A stretch of DNA of 64,000 nt, taken from positions 20,102 through 84,101 of the forward strand of contig NZ_JAHRDV010000014.1 in assembly GCF_019083805.1 (NCBI RefSeq), given 5' to 3'. Position 1 is the stretch's first letter; each line of letters begins with the position of its first letter. The notes beneath the pieces are model-generated. The model did not search any database, was not told where the DNA came from, and saw only the letters and a program-made list of their open reading frames with translations. The position numbers and the translations under genes are program-made. Below are positions 37,442-46,853 of this stretch, one piece after another. The stretch comes from Acetobacter estunensis (GTDB lineage: Bacteria; Pseudomonadota; Alphaproteobacteria; Acetobacterales; Acetobacteraceae).

Positions 37442-37981
37442 TCAATCCATGCCATGCAGAACACGATCATCGAGCCTACGCCATGTGCCATTCTCCATGC
37501 TTTCCCCCACAAGAGCGAGAAGGAAGCACCAGTGCGACACAACGAGCGTATGTCGCGCCTGAGGCAACGCCCCTATCGCAGTCCGAAAAAGCGCCGCCCG
37601 GTCTTCCACCACGTGCTGCGGCTCTGGACTCTCGCTCCACCAGCCTTCGCTCAGACCGGAAAAATCCAGATCGGGCCATTCAAGAGCCAGTTGGGATGGC
37701 GACGACCCTTCGTCGCAGGAAAACGCCACACGCTCACGCACCAGCGGCTCCACGATCGGCGTGATCCCCAGCGTCCGCGCCAAAGGTGCGGCTGTCTGCA
37801 ACGCCCTTCGATAAGGGGACACAACAATGCGCCGAATGTCCTCACCCCGAAGGCGTGCCACCAGTTCCTGAGCCTGCTCGTGACCATGCGCTGAAAGAGA
37901 AGGATCCGAAATGCCGGGATCGCGTCGTGTGGCGGTAAACAGACGATTGAACTCGGACTGACAGTGACGCAGGACGATCAT
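37442..37981 (-). CDS. Histidine phosphatase-superfamily protein with altered motif
   Basis: 179 residues. The N-terminus IVLRHCQSEFNRLF is the phosphoglycerate-mutase-like motif, normally LVRHGES/QTxxN, here RHC instead of RHG. The second catalytic region VVSHWCFLLALVG replaces the usual SHGGxI. Both His are kept and SPYRRALQTA gives the second Arg, so phosphatase chemistry is possible. GGGAAAAAGC precedes the ATG. Substrate unknown. Gap to secB is 88 bases. Confidence 0.75.
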   Translation of the reverse strand: MIVLRHCQSEFNRLFTATRRDPGISDPSLSAHGHEQAQELVARLRGEDIRRIVVSPYRRALQTAAPLARTLGITPIVEPLVRERVAFSCDEGSSPSQLALEWPDLDFSGLSEGWWSESPEPQHVVEDRAALFRTAIGALPQARHTLVVSHWCFLLALVGESMENGTWRRLDDRVLHGMD

Positions 37982-38128
37982 GCTTTTTCCCGATCATGCG
38001 ACCAACCTTTGAGCCGCGATGCAGGATCATTGCACGCGGACCGGCAGGAGCCTATCCTGTCGGAATATCAGGAAGGGCAGTTTCCGGGGCTGTCCGATGA
38101 ATTTCCAGTATAGTGGGTACGGTAAAGC

Positions 38129-38806
38129 ATGGATGGTTCCTTCGGCCACTTTCCGGTCGATATCGTCGTTCTGGCTCTGATCGCGGCATTTCTCGCTCTG
38201 CGGCTGCGCAGTGTGCTGGGAAAGAAAGCGGGGTTTCAGCCTCTTCCCATGCCTGCGCCCAGTGCCCGATCAGCGCCCGGCCCGGTGATCGATGCCCAGG
38301 CTGAGTCCTCGCCATCTGTCCGGTTCGACATCCCCACTCCCGCCACCCGTGTTGGCGCCGTTCTGGCCTCCATCACGCAGCGCGATTCCACTTTTTCGCC
38401 CCAGCAATTCCTTGTCGGGGTGGAAGGAGCTTTCCGACAGATCGTGGCGGCCTATGCCAGCGGCAACCGCGCCGTGTTGCGCGAACGTCTCACCCCAGCG
38501 GCAGCCGATGCATTTGAGAGCGCCATCACCGCCCGCGAAAGTGCTGGCGAAACGCAGCGCAGCGAAATCCGGGGCATCGACAGCATTGCCATCGAAGATG
38601 TCCGACTCATAGATGGAGCAGCCGGAACCATTGCCTCCATCGACACCCGCATCGTTTCCGATCAGATCAGCCTGACGCTCGATGCCGAAGGTAGGCCGGT
38701 GACAGGGACGGAATCCGTAACCGAATTCTCCGATCTGTGGACGTTCGAGCGTATTCTCGGCGTTGCCGGCTCGACGTGGCGCCTCGCTGCGGCGCGGAGT
38801 GCGTGA
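38129..38806 (+). CDS. Tim44-like inner-membrane protein (TimA-type)
   Basis: 225 residues. A single N-terminal anchor (FPVDIVVLALIAAFLALRLR) is followed by a linker and a C-terminal Tim44-like domain from about residue 75: FLVGVEGAFRQIVAAYASGN, LRERLTPAAADAFESAI, and EFSDLWTFERILG. The family in alphaproteobacteria lies next to secB and is thought to act in membrane protein handling. Its stop overlaps the GTG of the DNA methyltransferase gene. Divergent from the phosphatase gene. Confidence 0.85.
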   Translation: MDGSFGHFPVDIVVLALIAAFLALRLRSVLGKKAGFQPLPMPAPSARSAPGPVIDAQAESSPSVRFDIPTPATRVGAVLASITQRDSTFSPQQFLVGVEGAFRQIVAAYASGNRAVLRERLTPAAADAFESAITARESAGETQRSEIRGIDSIAIEDVRLIDGAAGTIASIDTRIVSDQISLTLDAEGRPVTGTESVTEFSDLWTFERILGVAGSTWRLAAARSA

Positions 38807-39669
38807 AACGTCCTCGACGGGCGGCACCACCAGTCAAGGCGTCTGATGAACTTCCTTCACCGCCGCTCAAGCGCACACGACGCTACAGGATCGGTGAACA
38901 GGAAGTCGTGCTCGGGGACTGTCTTCGGGTCATGAAGCGAATGACGCCTGAGAACGTGGATGTCGTCATCACCTCCCCGCCCTACAACATCGGACTGGGT
39001 TATCGTTCGTACGAAGACCGGCTGGATGAACAGGCCTATCTGGACTGGATGATGGACGTCGCCCGGGGCGTACGCCGCGTCATGCGTTCCGATGCCTCCT
39101 TCTTCCTCAACATTGCCGGAACATCAACCGAGCCATGGCTACCCTTTGAACTGGCCGTGCGCCTGCGGGAACTGTTCGTTCTGCAGAATCACATTTCCTG
39201 GGTGAAATCCATCGCCGTGGAGGACGACTCTTTCGGCCATTTCAAACCCGTGAACAGCGGTCGCTACATCAACCGCAATCACGAGCACCTCTTTCACCTT
39301 ACTCTCTCGGGAGACGTGAAAGTGGACCGACTTGGAGCGGGTGTGCCGTTCAAGGACAAGAGCAACATCGCCCGGCGCGGACACGCGCAGGACAGACGCT
39401 GTCGCGGCGACACCTGGTTCGTGCCTTACGAGACTGTCAGAGGCCGAGACGAGAAGTTCAATCATCCCGGCACGTTTCCCGTTGCTCTTCCCGAACTGTG
39501 CATTCGCCTGCATGGACGAGAGAACCCCCGTGTGCTGGACCCATTCATGGGCACGGGAACCACCCTTGTCGCCGCTCAACGTATGGGCGCGCAGGGGATC
39601 GGTATCGAGATCGATCCCGCCTATGCCACGATTGCGCGGGCACGATTGAAAAGTGAACTCGACGGCTGA
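38803..39669 (+). CDS. Orphan beta-class DNA methyltransferase (N4-C or N6-A)
   Basis: 288 residues from GTG 38803, which overlaps the Tim44-like stop (GTGA). Catalytic motif IV is VVITSPPYNIGLGY near residue 55 and the SAM-binding motif I is VLDPFMGTGTTLVAAQRMG near 240, the order of beta-class enzymes such as CcrM. SPPY is more common in N4-cytosine enzymes, DPPY in N6-adenine ones, so base specificity is open. The target region lies between them. No restriction enzyme gene is near, so it is an orphan. GC content looks like its neighbours. Confidence 0.85.
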   Translation: MKRPRRAAPPVKASDELPSPPLKRTRRYRIGEQEVVLGDCLRVMKRMTPENVDVVITSPPYNIGLGYRSYEDRLDEQAYLDWMMDVARGVRRVMRSDASFFLNIAGTSTEPWLPFELAVRLRELFVLQNHISWVKSIAVEDDSFGHFKPVNSGRYINRNHEHLFHLTLSGDVKVDRLGAGVPFKDKSNIARRGHAQDRRCRGDTWFVPYETVRGRDEKFNHPGTFPVALPELCIRLHGRENPRVLDPFMGTGTTLVAAQRMGAQGIGIEIDPAYATIARARLKSELDG

Positions 39670-39677
39670 CGGCCGAC

Positions 39678-39691
39678 TTGATCGAAATCAA
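39678..39691. promoter_or_regulatory. FNR/FixK box (TTGATCGAAATCAA)
   Basis: A perfect match to TTGAT-N4-ATCAA, 96 bases before the peroxidase start and right after the methyltransferase stop. In E. coli the tri-heme peroxidase gene yhjA is activated by Fnr, which supports the reading. Confidence 0.75.
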
Positions 39692-39707
39692 TCATCGTTT
39701 TTATCAA

Positions 39708-39713
39708 GATAAT
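39708..39713 (+). promoter_or_regulatory. Possible -10 element (GATAAT)
   Basis: GATAAT lies 16 bases after the FNR box, a little closer than the ideal class II spacing. It could be the -10 of the peroxidase promoter. Confidence 0.4.
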
Positions 39714-39786
39714 CGTTTTGACAGATCGCATGGGTGTCATGTTACAGGTCTGACATGTTTTTAATTCTGCGCTTCGGAGAAGTCAT

Positions 39787-41211
39787 TTGAAACGGATCAT
39801 CCTTGGGCTGATCGGAGCCGGTGTCGTGGTCTACGGCGGAACAGTGGCCTACCTGACCCATTTCGATCATGCCGGAGCGCCCGAACTTTCGGCCTCCTCT
39901 CCCACTCTCAAAGATCCGGTCGCTCATGCCGCCTTCGATGTGTTGCGGGAAGCCCGGTGTGACTACTGCCATACCAAAGACGCCAACCTCCCCTTCTACT
40001 TCCGCGTGCCCGTTGCCAATCAGCTCATGCAGCATGACCTGGAACAGGGTTTGCGGCATTTCCGTATGGAGCCGGTGATCGCCGCCTTCCAGGAAGGCCA
40101 TTCGCCAAGCGAAGAACAGCTTTCACGCATCGAAGAAGTTATCCGCCAAAACCGGATGCCGCCCACGATGTATCTGCTCATGCACTGGCACGCTCACCTC
40201 TCGGAAAGCCAGCGTAACGCCGTGCTGGCATGGATCGACGCTGAACGCCGCGCGCATTACGCCGTGAAGGGTGTTGCCGCCCGCTTTGCGGCCGAGCCTG
40301 TTCAGCCCATCGCCGAAAGCTGGCCGGTCAATGCGGACAAGGTCGAACTGGGACGCAAGCTGTTCTTTGACAATCGCCTCTCCGGCGATGGCACACTCAA
40401 CTGTGCCAGTTGTCATGGGCTGGACAAAGGTGGTGTGGACAATCTGGTTACAGCAACCGGTATCCACGGGCAAAAAGGCCCGATCAACGTTCCGACCGTG
40501 TACAACTCGGTTTATAACATCGTGCAGTTCTGGGATGGACGTGCCGCCACATTGGCGGAACAGGCGGCCGGTCCCGTCATGAATCCAGTGGAAATGGGTT
40601 CCCACGATTGGGGTTCGGTTGCCGCGCGTCTTGCCGGCGAACACGATCTGATGGCGGCGTTCGCGTCGGTCTATCCGAACCAGCCGGTCGATAAGGACAC
40701 CATCACGGACGCGATCGCGGAATATGAGAAAACACTCATCACACCGGACAGCCGCTTCGATCTGTACCTCAAGGGAGATGAAAGTGCCCTGACGGATCAG
40801 GAAAAGCACGGGTACGCCCTGTTCAAGAGCATCGGCTGCTCAGGCTGCCACAATGGCCCGTCGATGGGTGGTGGTGCGATGGAGGTCATGGGACTGGAGC
40901 ATGATTACTTCAAGGATCGTGGAACGCCTCTCACCAACGCGGATGCTGGACGATTTAACGTCACGCATGACCCGCTGGATCGCTCGCGCTTCCTCGTGCC
41001 GACCCTGCGCAATGTGGCTCTCACCGGTCCATGGTTCCACGATGGCAGCGTGAAAACACTGGAAGACGCCGTGCGCAAGATGGCGAAAGATCAGACGCCA
41101 GCAGGCGATATTTCGGATGCCGATGTCGAGGCCATCACCGCGTTCCTGAAAGCCCAGACAGGACGCTATCATGGTGTGCCACTGGATCAGGTCAAACCTA
41201 CGGCTCAGTAA
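39787..41211 (+). CDS. Tri-heme cytochrome c peroxidase (YhjA-type)
   Basis: 474 residues from TTG 39787 with GGAGAAG upstream. An N-terminal anchor (IILGLIGAGVVVYGGTVAYL) puts it in the periplasm. Heme motifs are CDYCH at 58-62, CASCH at 206-210 and CSGCH at 351-355. The last two belong to the classical CcpA/MauG di-heme core; the extra N-terminal one is the hallmark of tri-heme quinol peroxidases such as E. coli YhjA (465 residues). These reduce hydrogen peroxide with electrons from the quinol pool. A perfect FNR box upstream suggests induction when oxygen is low. A strong terminator follows. Confidence 0.9.
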   Translation: MKRIILGLIGAGVVVYGGTVAYLTHFDHAGAPELSASSPTLKDPVAHAAFDVLREARCDYCHTKDANLPFYFRVPVANQLMQHDLEQGLRHFRMEPVIAAFQEGHSPSEEQLSRIEEVIRQNRMPPTMYLLMHWHAHLSESQRNAVLAWIDAERRAHYAVKGVAARFAAEPVQPIAESWPVNADKVELGRKLFFDNRLSGDGTLNCASCHGLDKGGVDNLVTATGIHGQKGPINVPTVYNSVYNIVQFWDGRAATLAEQAAGPVMNPVEMGSHDWGSVAARLAGEHDLMAAFASVYPNQPVDKDTITDAIAEYEKTLITPDSRFDLYLKGDESALTDQEKHGYALFKSIGCSGCHNGPSMGGGAMEVMGLEHDYFKDRGTPLTNADAGRFNVTHDPLDRSRFLVPTLRNVALTGPWFHDGSVKTLEDAVRKMAKDQTPAGDISDADVEAITAFLKAQTGRYHGVPLDQVKPTAQ

Positions 41212-41231
41212 TCAGCCAGCAATCGGACACG

Positions 41232-41265
41232 ATGAAAAAGGGAGGCTTAAAGCCTCCCTTTTTCA
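41232..41265 (+). terminator. Strong Rho-independent terminator
   Basis: ATGAAAAAGGGAGGCT-TA-AAGCCTCCCTTTTTCAT is an almost perfect long palindrome with T tail, 20 bases after the peroxidase stop. The remaining gap to 41411 shows no gene. Confidence 0.9.
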
Positions 41266-41411
41266 TTACGGCGCACACTGTCGCCACTCATGAGCTATGA
41301 GCTGTCTTATCTTGTCATCTTCTTACACAGAAACTCCTGTCCTTAGCCTTCGTTGGTTTTCATGAGATTTGCAGGCCTCTTTCTTCGGACAACATCGAAG
41401 GAGCAAAGGAT

Positions 41412-41615
41412 ATGCGGCTACGTAATGTGGGACTCTGTGTGATTGCGGCCCTGAGCTTTTCACTCATCGCCTGTAGTGAGCACCACCCTCATCACGGCTG
41501 GCGCGATGGGCGCGCGCAACGCAGCGCCGGAAGCTATGGGCCACCGCCTCCACGCCGTGAGCCGGGAGATAGCGCACCAACGGTACCAGGATCGTATGGA
41601 CACTATACACGCTAA
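41412..41615 (+). CDS. His-rich mini-lipoprotein (copy 2 of 3)
   Basis: 67 residues with a good ribosome site (AAGGAGCAAAGGAT). The signal MRLRNVGLCVIAALSFSLIA ends at the lipobox LIAC. The mature peptide starts CSEHHPHHGWRDG, then is rich in Gly, Pro, Arg and Tyr (SYGPPPPRREPGD and GSYGHYTR). The layout matches the proteins at 22703 and 41650: lipobox Cys, His cluster within six residues, then a short Tyr/Gly/Pro tail. No named family. It is followed by copy 3 after 34 bases. Confidence 0.7.
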   Translation: MRLRNVGLCVIAALSFSLIACSEHHPHHGWRDGRAQRSAGSYGPPPPRREPGDSAPTVPGSYGHYTR

Positions 41616-41649
41616 CAACGTTTCACCCGATCCTTGCGGGGAACCAAGC

Positions 41650-41859
41650 ATGCCACACTGTAATATTTCAAGATTACTGGCTGTTCTCGCCGTCATTCTG
41701 CTGTCGAGCTGCGCACACCGGCATCATCGCCATTGGCAAGATGAACGATCAGGTTATCGGGCAGATAACTACGGTTATTCCAATACCGGCCCAATGCACG
41801 TTCCAAGTGCCCTCGGCCCCGGTGGTCGCTATGGGCAGAGACCCGACGATTACCGCTAA
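41650..41859 (+). CDS. His-rich mini-lipoprotein (copy 3 of 3)
   Basis: 69 residues from ATG 41650, preceded by a GCGGGGAA element. Signal CNISRLLAVLAVILLSSC with lipobox LSSC, then CAHRHHRHWQDERSG and a Tyr/Gly/Pro-rich tail (NYGYSNTGPMHVPSA). A longer open frame from 41476 is only the shadow of copy 2. It probably forms a two-gene unit with copy 2. Metal binding by the His cluster is inference; a role in envelope stress or metal buffering would fit. Confidence 0.65.
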   Translation: MPHCNISRLLAVLAVILLSSCAHRHHRHWQDERSGYRADNYGYSNTGPMHVPSALGPGGRYGQRPDDYR

Positions 41860-41919
41860 CCTATTTTGTCACGCTTGAACCTGACGGCCGCACATCGGCA
41901 TAGGCGTCAGAGACCCCTC

Positions 41920-42426
41920 TCAACTACGCCCCGCAACGCTACCCCTCATTCCCACGCCCTGAACGGGAGAAGAGACCGCCACCCGCTCCGTCTTCGGCGG
42001 CCCGTATATCTCCCGCGCACGTCGGATAAACGCCGAAACCATCAGCCGAACGGCCTCGTTGAACACCACCCCGATCGCGCTTTGGAGCAGGCGCGAGCGA
42101 AACTCGAAATCCACGAAGAAATCGACAACGCAGCCATTTTCATGAGGCGCAAACGCCCACACGTTATTGAGATAACGGAACGGGCCTTTTTCGTACGTCA
42201 CACGAATAGAATTTGGACGATCTAGCGCGACGCGAGATGTAAATGTCTCCCGAAACGGGCCGAACCCGACCGTCATATCCGCTACCAGTTCTTGTGACGT
42301 GCTCATTTTCACACGAACATTGGTGCACCACGGCAAAAACCTTGGGTAATTGCCCACATCCGCCACAAGATCGAAAATCTGCTCCGGTGTATAAGGAAGA
42401 ACGCGCCGTTCGGAATGGGTCGGCAT
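41920..42426 (-). CDS. RatA/Coq10-type START-domain protein (ubiquinone-binding)
   Basis: 168 residues. The START/SRPBCC fold is clear: PYTPEQIFDLVADVGNYPRF at residue 11, FLPWCTNVRV, then FVDFEFRSRLLQ and VRLMVSAFIRRAREIYG. Coq10 proteins bind ubiquinone and help respiration; the E. coli relative RatA was described as a ribosome-association toxin. The respiratory role is more likely in alphaproteobacteria, where the gene follows lipA as here (ATG 42426 overlaps the lipA stop). A basic C-terminal tail follows. Confidence 0.85.
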   Translation of the reverse strand: MPTHSERRVLPYTPEQIFDLVADVGNYPRFLPWCTNVRVKMSTSQELVADMTVGFGPFRETFTSRVALDRPNSIRVTYEKGPFRYLNNVWAFAPHENGCVVDFFVDFEFRSRLLQSAIGVVFNEAVRLMVSAFIRRAREIYGPPKTERVAVSSPVQGVGMRGSVAGRS

Positions 42427-43415
42427 CAGGCCACCTCGCCCGCTGCCGCCTTCATGCGCAAATGGGCCTCCCGCGCTTCCCGCAGCGCCGCAAAATCGGC
42501 GTCCGCGTGATAGGACGACCGCGTAAGCGGTGTGGCGCTAACCTGAAGGAACCCTTTTGCACGCGCCATTGCGGCATACTCCTCGAACTCTTCCGGCGTC
42601 ACGAACCGGGCGACAGCCGCGTGCTTGACCGTGGGCTGAAGATACTGCCCCATGGTGATAAAATCGATATCCGCTATGCGGAAATCGTCCATCACCTGTG
42701 CAACCTCCATTTTCTCCTCTCCTAGCCCCAGCATCACACCGGATTTGGTGAAAATCGACGCATCGAGCTGCTTCACCCGGTCCAGAAGCCGAACCGACTG
42801 ATAGTAGCGCGCGCCGGGACGAATGATGGGATAGAGACGCGGGACGGTCTCGATATTGTGGTTGAACACATCGGGCCGCGCTTCCACAACAACCTCCAGC
42901 GCCCCGGGCTTGCGCAGGAAATCAGGTGTCAGCACTTCGACCGTGGTATCGGGGGAGGCCCGGCGTATGGCCGTGATGACGTCCGCAAAATGCCGCGCGC
43001 CGCCGTCCTTGAGGTCATCACGGTCCACAGAGGTAATGACCACATGACGCAGGCCGAGCTTGGCCACTGCGTCCGCCACACGCTGCGGTTCGTCCTGATC
43101 GAGCGCATGGGGCAGACCGGTGGTCACGTTGCAGAACGAACAGGCGCGGGTGCAGATCTCGCCCATGATCATCATGGTGGCATGGCGCTGGGACCAGCAC
43201 TCCCCAATATTGGGGCAGGCCGCTTCCTCACACACCGTCACGAGCTTGTTGTCGCGCATCAGCTTGCGCGTCTCATGATAGACCGGATGACCGGGCGCCT
43301 TCACACGGATCCAGTCCGGCTTGCGCGCAATCGGATTATCCGGGCGATGCGCCTTTTCCGGATGGCGCGTCGCCGGTGTTGTCTTGCGATGATCTATGAG
43401 AACGCGAACGCTCAT
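42426..43415 (-). CDS. lipA: Lipoyl synthase
   Basis: 329 residues from ATG 43415. A radical-SAM enzyme that inserts two sulfurs into the octanoyl group on lipoyl domains of 2-oxoacid dehydrogenases. Two [4Fe-4S] motifs are visible: the auxiliary [12 protein letters not shown] near residue 62 and the radical-[13 protein letters not shown] near 90. [17 protein letters not shown] and [10 protein letters not shown] are further family marks. The frame stays open far upstream (to 45200), but that is the shadow of the helicase gene. Coupled to the Coq10-like gene; divergent from uvrD/pcrA. Confidence 0.97.
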   Translation of the reverse strand: MSVRVLIDHRKTTPATRHPEKAHRPDNPIARKPDWIRVKAPGHPVYHETRKLMRDNKLVTVCEEAACPNIGECWSQRHATMMIMGEICTRACSFCNVTTGLPHALDQDEPQRVADAVAKLGLRHVVITSVDRDDLKDGGARHFADVITAIRRASPDTTVEVLTPDFLRKPGALEVVVEARPDVFNHNIETVPRLYPIIRPGARYYQSVRLLDRVKQLDASIFTKSGVMLGLGEEKMEVAQVMDDFRIADIDFITMGQYLQPTVKHAAVARFVTPEEFEEYAAMARAKGFLQVSATPLTRSSYHADADFAALREAREAHLRMKAAAGEVA

Positions 43416-43595
43416 CTGTCCCCTGCCCCGGCAAATCGTCCCCAGAAGCTGTGACGCGCCGCCCCGATCGTCAAGCACTCTCTCCGCAAGCCTGCGCGAG
43501 CGAGACAGGAAATGCCGTGCATGGTAGCAGGAACGCGACACCATAATGAACGCACCGACGAGTGGCTCCGCCCCGGAGCACCGGAAAGACAGACC

Positions 43596-45818
43596 GTGAC
43601 CACACCCTCCCATCTCGAACGCCTCAATCCCGAACAGCTTGCCGCCATCGAGACGACCGAAGGGCCGCTTCTCGTTCTGGCGGGTGCCGGCACGGGCAAG
43701 ACACGGGTGTTGACCACGCGCTTTGCCCATATCCTGCTCTCGGGTCGCGCCAAGCCATGGCAGGTTCTGGCTGTCACGTTCACCAACAAAGCTGCACGCG
43801 AAATGCGCGAGCGCATCTCGTTCATCCTCGGCGCTCCCGCCGAAGGGCTGTGGTTGGGCACGTTCCATGCCCTGTGCGCGCGGATGCTGCGCCGCCATGC
43901 GGAGCATGTGGGGCTGACCAGCGGCTTCCTCATTCTCGACACCGATGACCAGTTGCGTCTGCTCAAACAGGTGATCGAACCTTGGCGTGTGGATGTGAAA
44001 CGCTGGCCGTTGCCCGGACTGATGGGCATCATCCAGCGCTGGAAAGACCGCGGACTGACCCCAGACGCAATTACACCCGCTGAAAACGTGGATTACGCCG
44101 ACGGTCATGCACGAGCGATCTATGCCGCCTATCAGACCCGGCTGCGCGAACTCAACGCCTGCGATTTCGGTGATCTGATGCTTCACATGGTGGAAATCCT
44201 GCGCAAGCACCCGGATGTGCTGGAGCAGTATCACCGGATGTTCCGCTACATTCTGGTGGATGAATATCAGGACACGAACACGGTGCAGTATCTCTGGCTG
44301 CGCCTGCTCGCCCGCCGTCCCGGTGACGTGTCCAATATCTGCTGCGTCGGTGATGACGATCAGTCGATCTACTCTTGGCGCGGTGCGGAAGTGGAGAATA
44401 TCCTGCGTTTCGAGCAGGACTTCCCCGGTGCCACCATCGTCCGGCTGGAGCGCAACTATCGCTCTACCGCGCATATTCTCGGAGCGGCCGCAGGGCTGAT
44501 TTCCCACAACGATGGACGACTGGGCAAAACCCTGCGCCCCGGACGCGAAGACGCACAGGGCGAGAAGGTCCACATTGTCGGCGTATGGGACTCGGACGCG
44601 GAGGCCCGTGAGGTCTGTGTGCGGATCGACCGCCTTCGGGCGGAAGGTCATCCCTTGGGTGAGATCGCCATCCTTGTCCGCGCCGGTTTCCAGACCCGCG
44701 CGTTCGAAGAGCGACTGGTGCAGACCGGCATTCCTTACCGAATCATCGGTGGTCTGCGCTTCTATGAACGGGCCGAAATCCGCGATGCGCTCGCTTATAT
44801 GCGCGCATTGGTCAATCCGGCCGATGACCTCGCCTTTGAACGGATCGTCAATGTGCCCAAACGGGGCGTCGGAGCAGCGGCACTCCAGAAGATGCATGTG
44901 CAGGCACGCACACGGCAACAGCCTCTCGCCCCCACGCTGGCTCAGATGCTTGAAGAAAAGCTGATCAAGGGAAAATCCGCCGACAAACAGGCCGAACTGA
45001 TGACGGCCTTCGCAAATGCCCGTGCCACACTGGCCAAGGAAGGCCATGTCGTTGCCGTGGAGATGCTGCTGGAAGAAAGCGGCTATCTCGATATGTGGCG
45101 CAACGACACCGCGCCCGACGCGCCCGGACGGGTGGAAAACCTGCGCGAACTGGTCCGCGCTCTGGCCGACTTCCCCACTCTTGGCGAATTTCTCGAACAT
45201 GTCTCACTTGTCATGGATGGAGAAGGCGCGAGCGAGGATCAGAAAGTCTCCGTCATGACGCTCCATGGCGCAAAGGGACTGGAGTTCGACACCGTGTTCC
45301 TGCCCGGTTGGGAAGAAGGCGTGTTCCCCTCCCAACGCACGCTGGACGAAGGCGGCAACAAGGGACTGGAGGAGGAGCGCAGGCTGGCTTATGTGGGCAT
45401 CACCCGCGCGCGCCACCGACTGACGATCGTGCACGCGTCCAGCCGCCGCATTTACGCCAACTGGCAGGAATCCATGCCCAGCCGGTTCCTAGACGAACTG
45501 CCTGACGAGCATGTAGAGCGTGAAGGCGAAAATGCCACACGACAGGCGCGGCGCGATCACTCAGGCCTATTCTCATCAAGTGTATTTTCCGATGACATCA
45601 GCGGCTCCATGTCGCCCTTGGTGGCCAAGCGCCGCAAGCGGATGCAGGAAGAACTGGCCGCCAGCACGCCGCAGATTCAGGTCGGTACGCGGGTCTTTCA
45701 CCAGAAGTTCGGCTATGGCGTGGTGATCGAAGCCGATCGCGGCGCAACGGAAGTCTCATTCGAGAAATCCGGCGTCAAGCGCGTGATGTCGTCCTATCTT
45801 CAGCCGGTCGCGGACTGA
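43596..45818 (+). CDS. UvrD/PcrA-type DNA helicase
   Basis: 740 residues from GTG 43596, placed by homology to UvrD; ATG 43521 has AGGAA nine bases upstream and would add 25 residues. Superfamily 1 motifs: Walker [76 protein letters not shown] and [14 protein letters not shown]. The C-terminal tail ([13 protein letters not shown]) is the UvrD/PcrA Tudor-like end. It acts in nucleotide excision and mismatch repair. Divergent from lipA. Confidence 0.94.
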   Translation: MTTPSHLERLNPEQLAAIETTEGPLLVLAGAGTGKTRVLTTRFAHILLSGRAKPWQVLAVTFTNKAAREMRERISFILGAPAEGLWLGTFHALCARMLRRHAEHVGLTSGFLILDTDDQLRLLKQVIEPWRVDVKRWPLPGLMGIIQRWKDRGLTPDAITPAENVDYADGHARAIYAAYQTRLRELNACDFGDLMLHMVEILRKHPDVLEQYHRMFRYILVDEYQDTNTVQYLWLRLLARRPGDVSNICCVGDDDQSIYSWRGAEVENILRFEQDFPGATIVRLERNYRSTAHILGAAAGLISHNDGRLGKTLRPGREDAQGEKVHIVGVWDSDAEAREVCVRIDRLRAEGHPLGEIAILVRAGFQTRAFEERLVQTGIPYRIIGGLRFYERAEIRDALAYMRALVNPADDLAFERIVNVPKRGVGAAALQKMHVQARTRQQPLAPTLAQMLEEKLIKGKSADKQAELMTAFANARATLAKEGHVVAVEMLLEESGYLDMWRNDTAPDAPGRVENLRELVRALADFPTLGEFLEHVSLVMDGEGASEDQKVSVMTLHGAKGLEFDTVFLPGWEEGVFPSQRTLDEGGNKGLEEERRLAYVGITRARHRLTIVHASSRRIYANWQESMPSRFLDELPDEHVEREGENATRQARRDHSGLFSSSVFSDDISGSMSPLVAKRRKRMQEELAASTPQIQVGTRVFHQKFGYGVVIEADRGATEVSFEKSGVKRVMSSYLQPVAD

Positions 45819-45914
45819 TCGCCTCTGGCGCTCCCGCCCCTCCCCCTGATAGGAAGCCGCACCCGGCCCCTGTCCGCGCCGGATACGACACCCGCCGGGA
45901 GAGAAAGAGCTGCC

Positions 45915-46814
45915 ATGACCATCAGCCGCCGCCGCCACGCGACCGAGCTTGAAACCATTTCCGTCGTGGTGCCGGAAGCGGCTGTAGAAGCCTATGAATC
46001 CGCCATCAGCATGGTCTGCACGACGGTGGGCATCTTCGAATTCGACGAAGAAGAACGCATGTGGCGGATCGAAGGCGTCAAGGACGTCGGTCATGCGGAA
46101 GCCGAATTGGCCACGGCGCTTGCGCTGGCGGAACTGACAAGCGGTGTGTCCGTGCCGCTCGAACGCTCGCACACGGAATCCGAAGGCTGGCTGGCGCGGA
46201 CCTATGAATCCTTCCCAGCACAGGAAGTGGGCAAGCGCTTCATAATTTGCGGCTCGCATCTGGACGCACCACCAGCCACACGCCGCATTGTCGTGACACT
46301 GGACGCGGGCATGGCCTTTGGCTCGGGGGAACATGGCTCAACACGTGGCTGCCTGCGGGCGCTGGAAGGCGTGGCTCACCGCAAGCCACAGCGTATTCTG
46401 GATCTGGGCTGCGGTTCGGGCATCCTCGCCATGGCAGCGGCAACCCTGCTGCACCGTCCGGTGCTCGCCACCGACATCGATCCCTGGTCGGTGCGCATCA
46501 CCCGCGAGAACGCAGCCCGCAACGGTCTGTCCCGCCTGATCGATGCGCGTTACAGCAACGGCTGGTCCGCCCCCGCCATCCGCAAGGCCGCACCGTATGA
46601 TCTGGTGTTCGCCAATATCCTCGCCCGTCCGCTGTGCCTGATGGCCAAGGATCTGGCGGCACATCTTGCTCCCGGCGGCACGGTGATTCTTGCCGGACTG
46701 CTGAACACACAGGTCCGTATGGTGCTGGTCGCCCATCAGCGGTGCGGGCTGGTGATGGAACGTCGCCTGCGTGAAGGGGACTGGGCAACGTTGGTGCTGC
46801 GCAAGCCTTTCTGA
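45915..46814 (+). CDS. prmA: Ribosomal protein L11 methyltransferase
   Basis: 299 residues. Trimethylates ribosomal protein L11 using SAM. SAM-binding motif ILDLGCGSGILAMAAATLL near residue 160, preceded by DAGMAFGSGEHGSTRGCLRA, followed by DIDPWSVRITRENAARNG and FANILARPLCLMAKDL (NPPY-like position). An N-terminal domain of about 100 residues recognises L11. GGGAGAG lies before the ATG. It lies 97 bases after the helicase gene and before the ABC-F gene on the same strand. Confidence 0.9.
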   Translation: MTISRRRHATELETISVVVPEAAVEAYESAISMVCTTVGIFEFDEEERMWRIEGVKDVGHAEAELATALALAELTSGVSVPLERSHTESEGWLARTYESFPAQEVGKRFIICGSHLDAPPATRRIVVTLDAGMAFGSGEHGSTRGCLRALEGVAHRKPQRILDLGCGSGILAMAAATLLHRPVLATDIDPWSVRITRENAARNGLSRLIDARYSNGWSAPAIRKAAPYDLVFANILARPLCLMAKDLAAHLAPGGTVILAGLLNTQVRMVLVAHQRCGLVMERRLREGDWATLVLRKPF

Positions 46815-46853
46815 TCTTCGCCTATCCGCTCCAGCGACACGTAAGGCCGCCTC

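Noticed and set aside
43416..45200. Long upstream extension of the lipA frame
   Set aside because: It runs antisense through the UvrD/PcrA gene; LipA homologs start near 43415.
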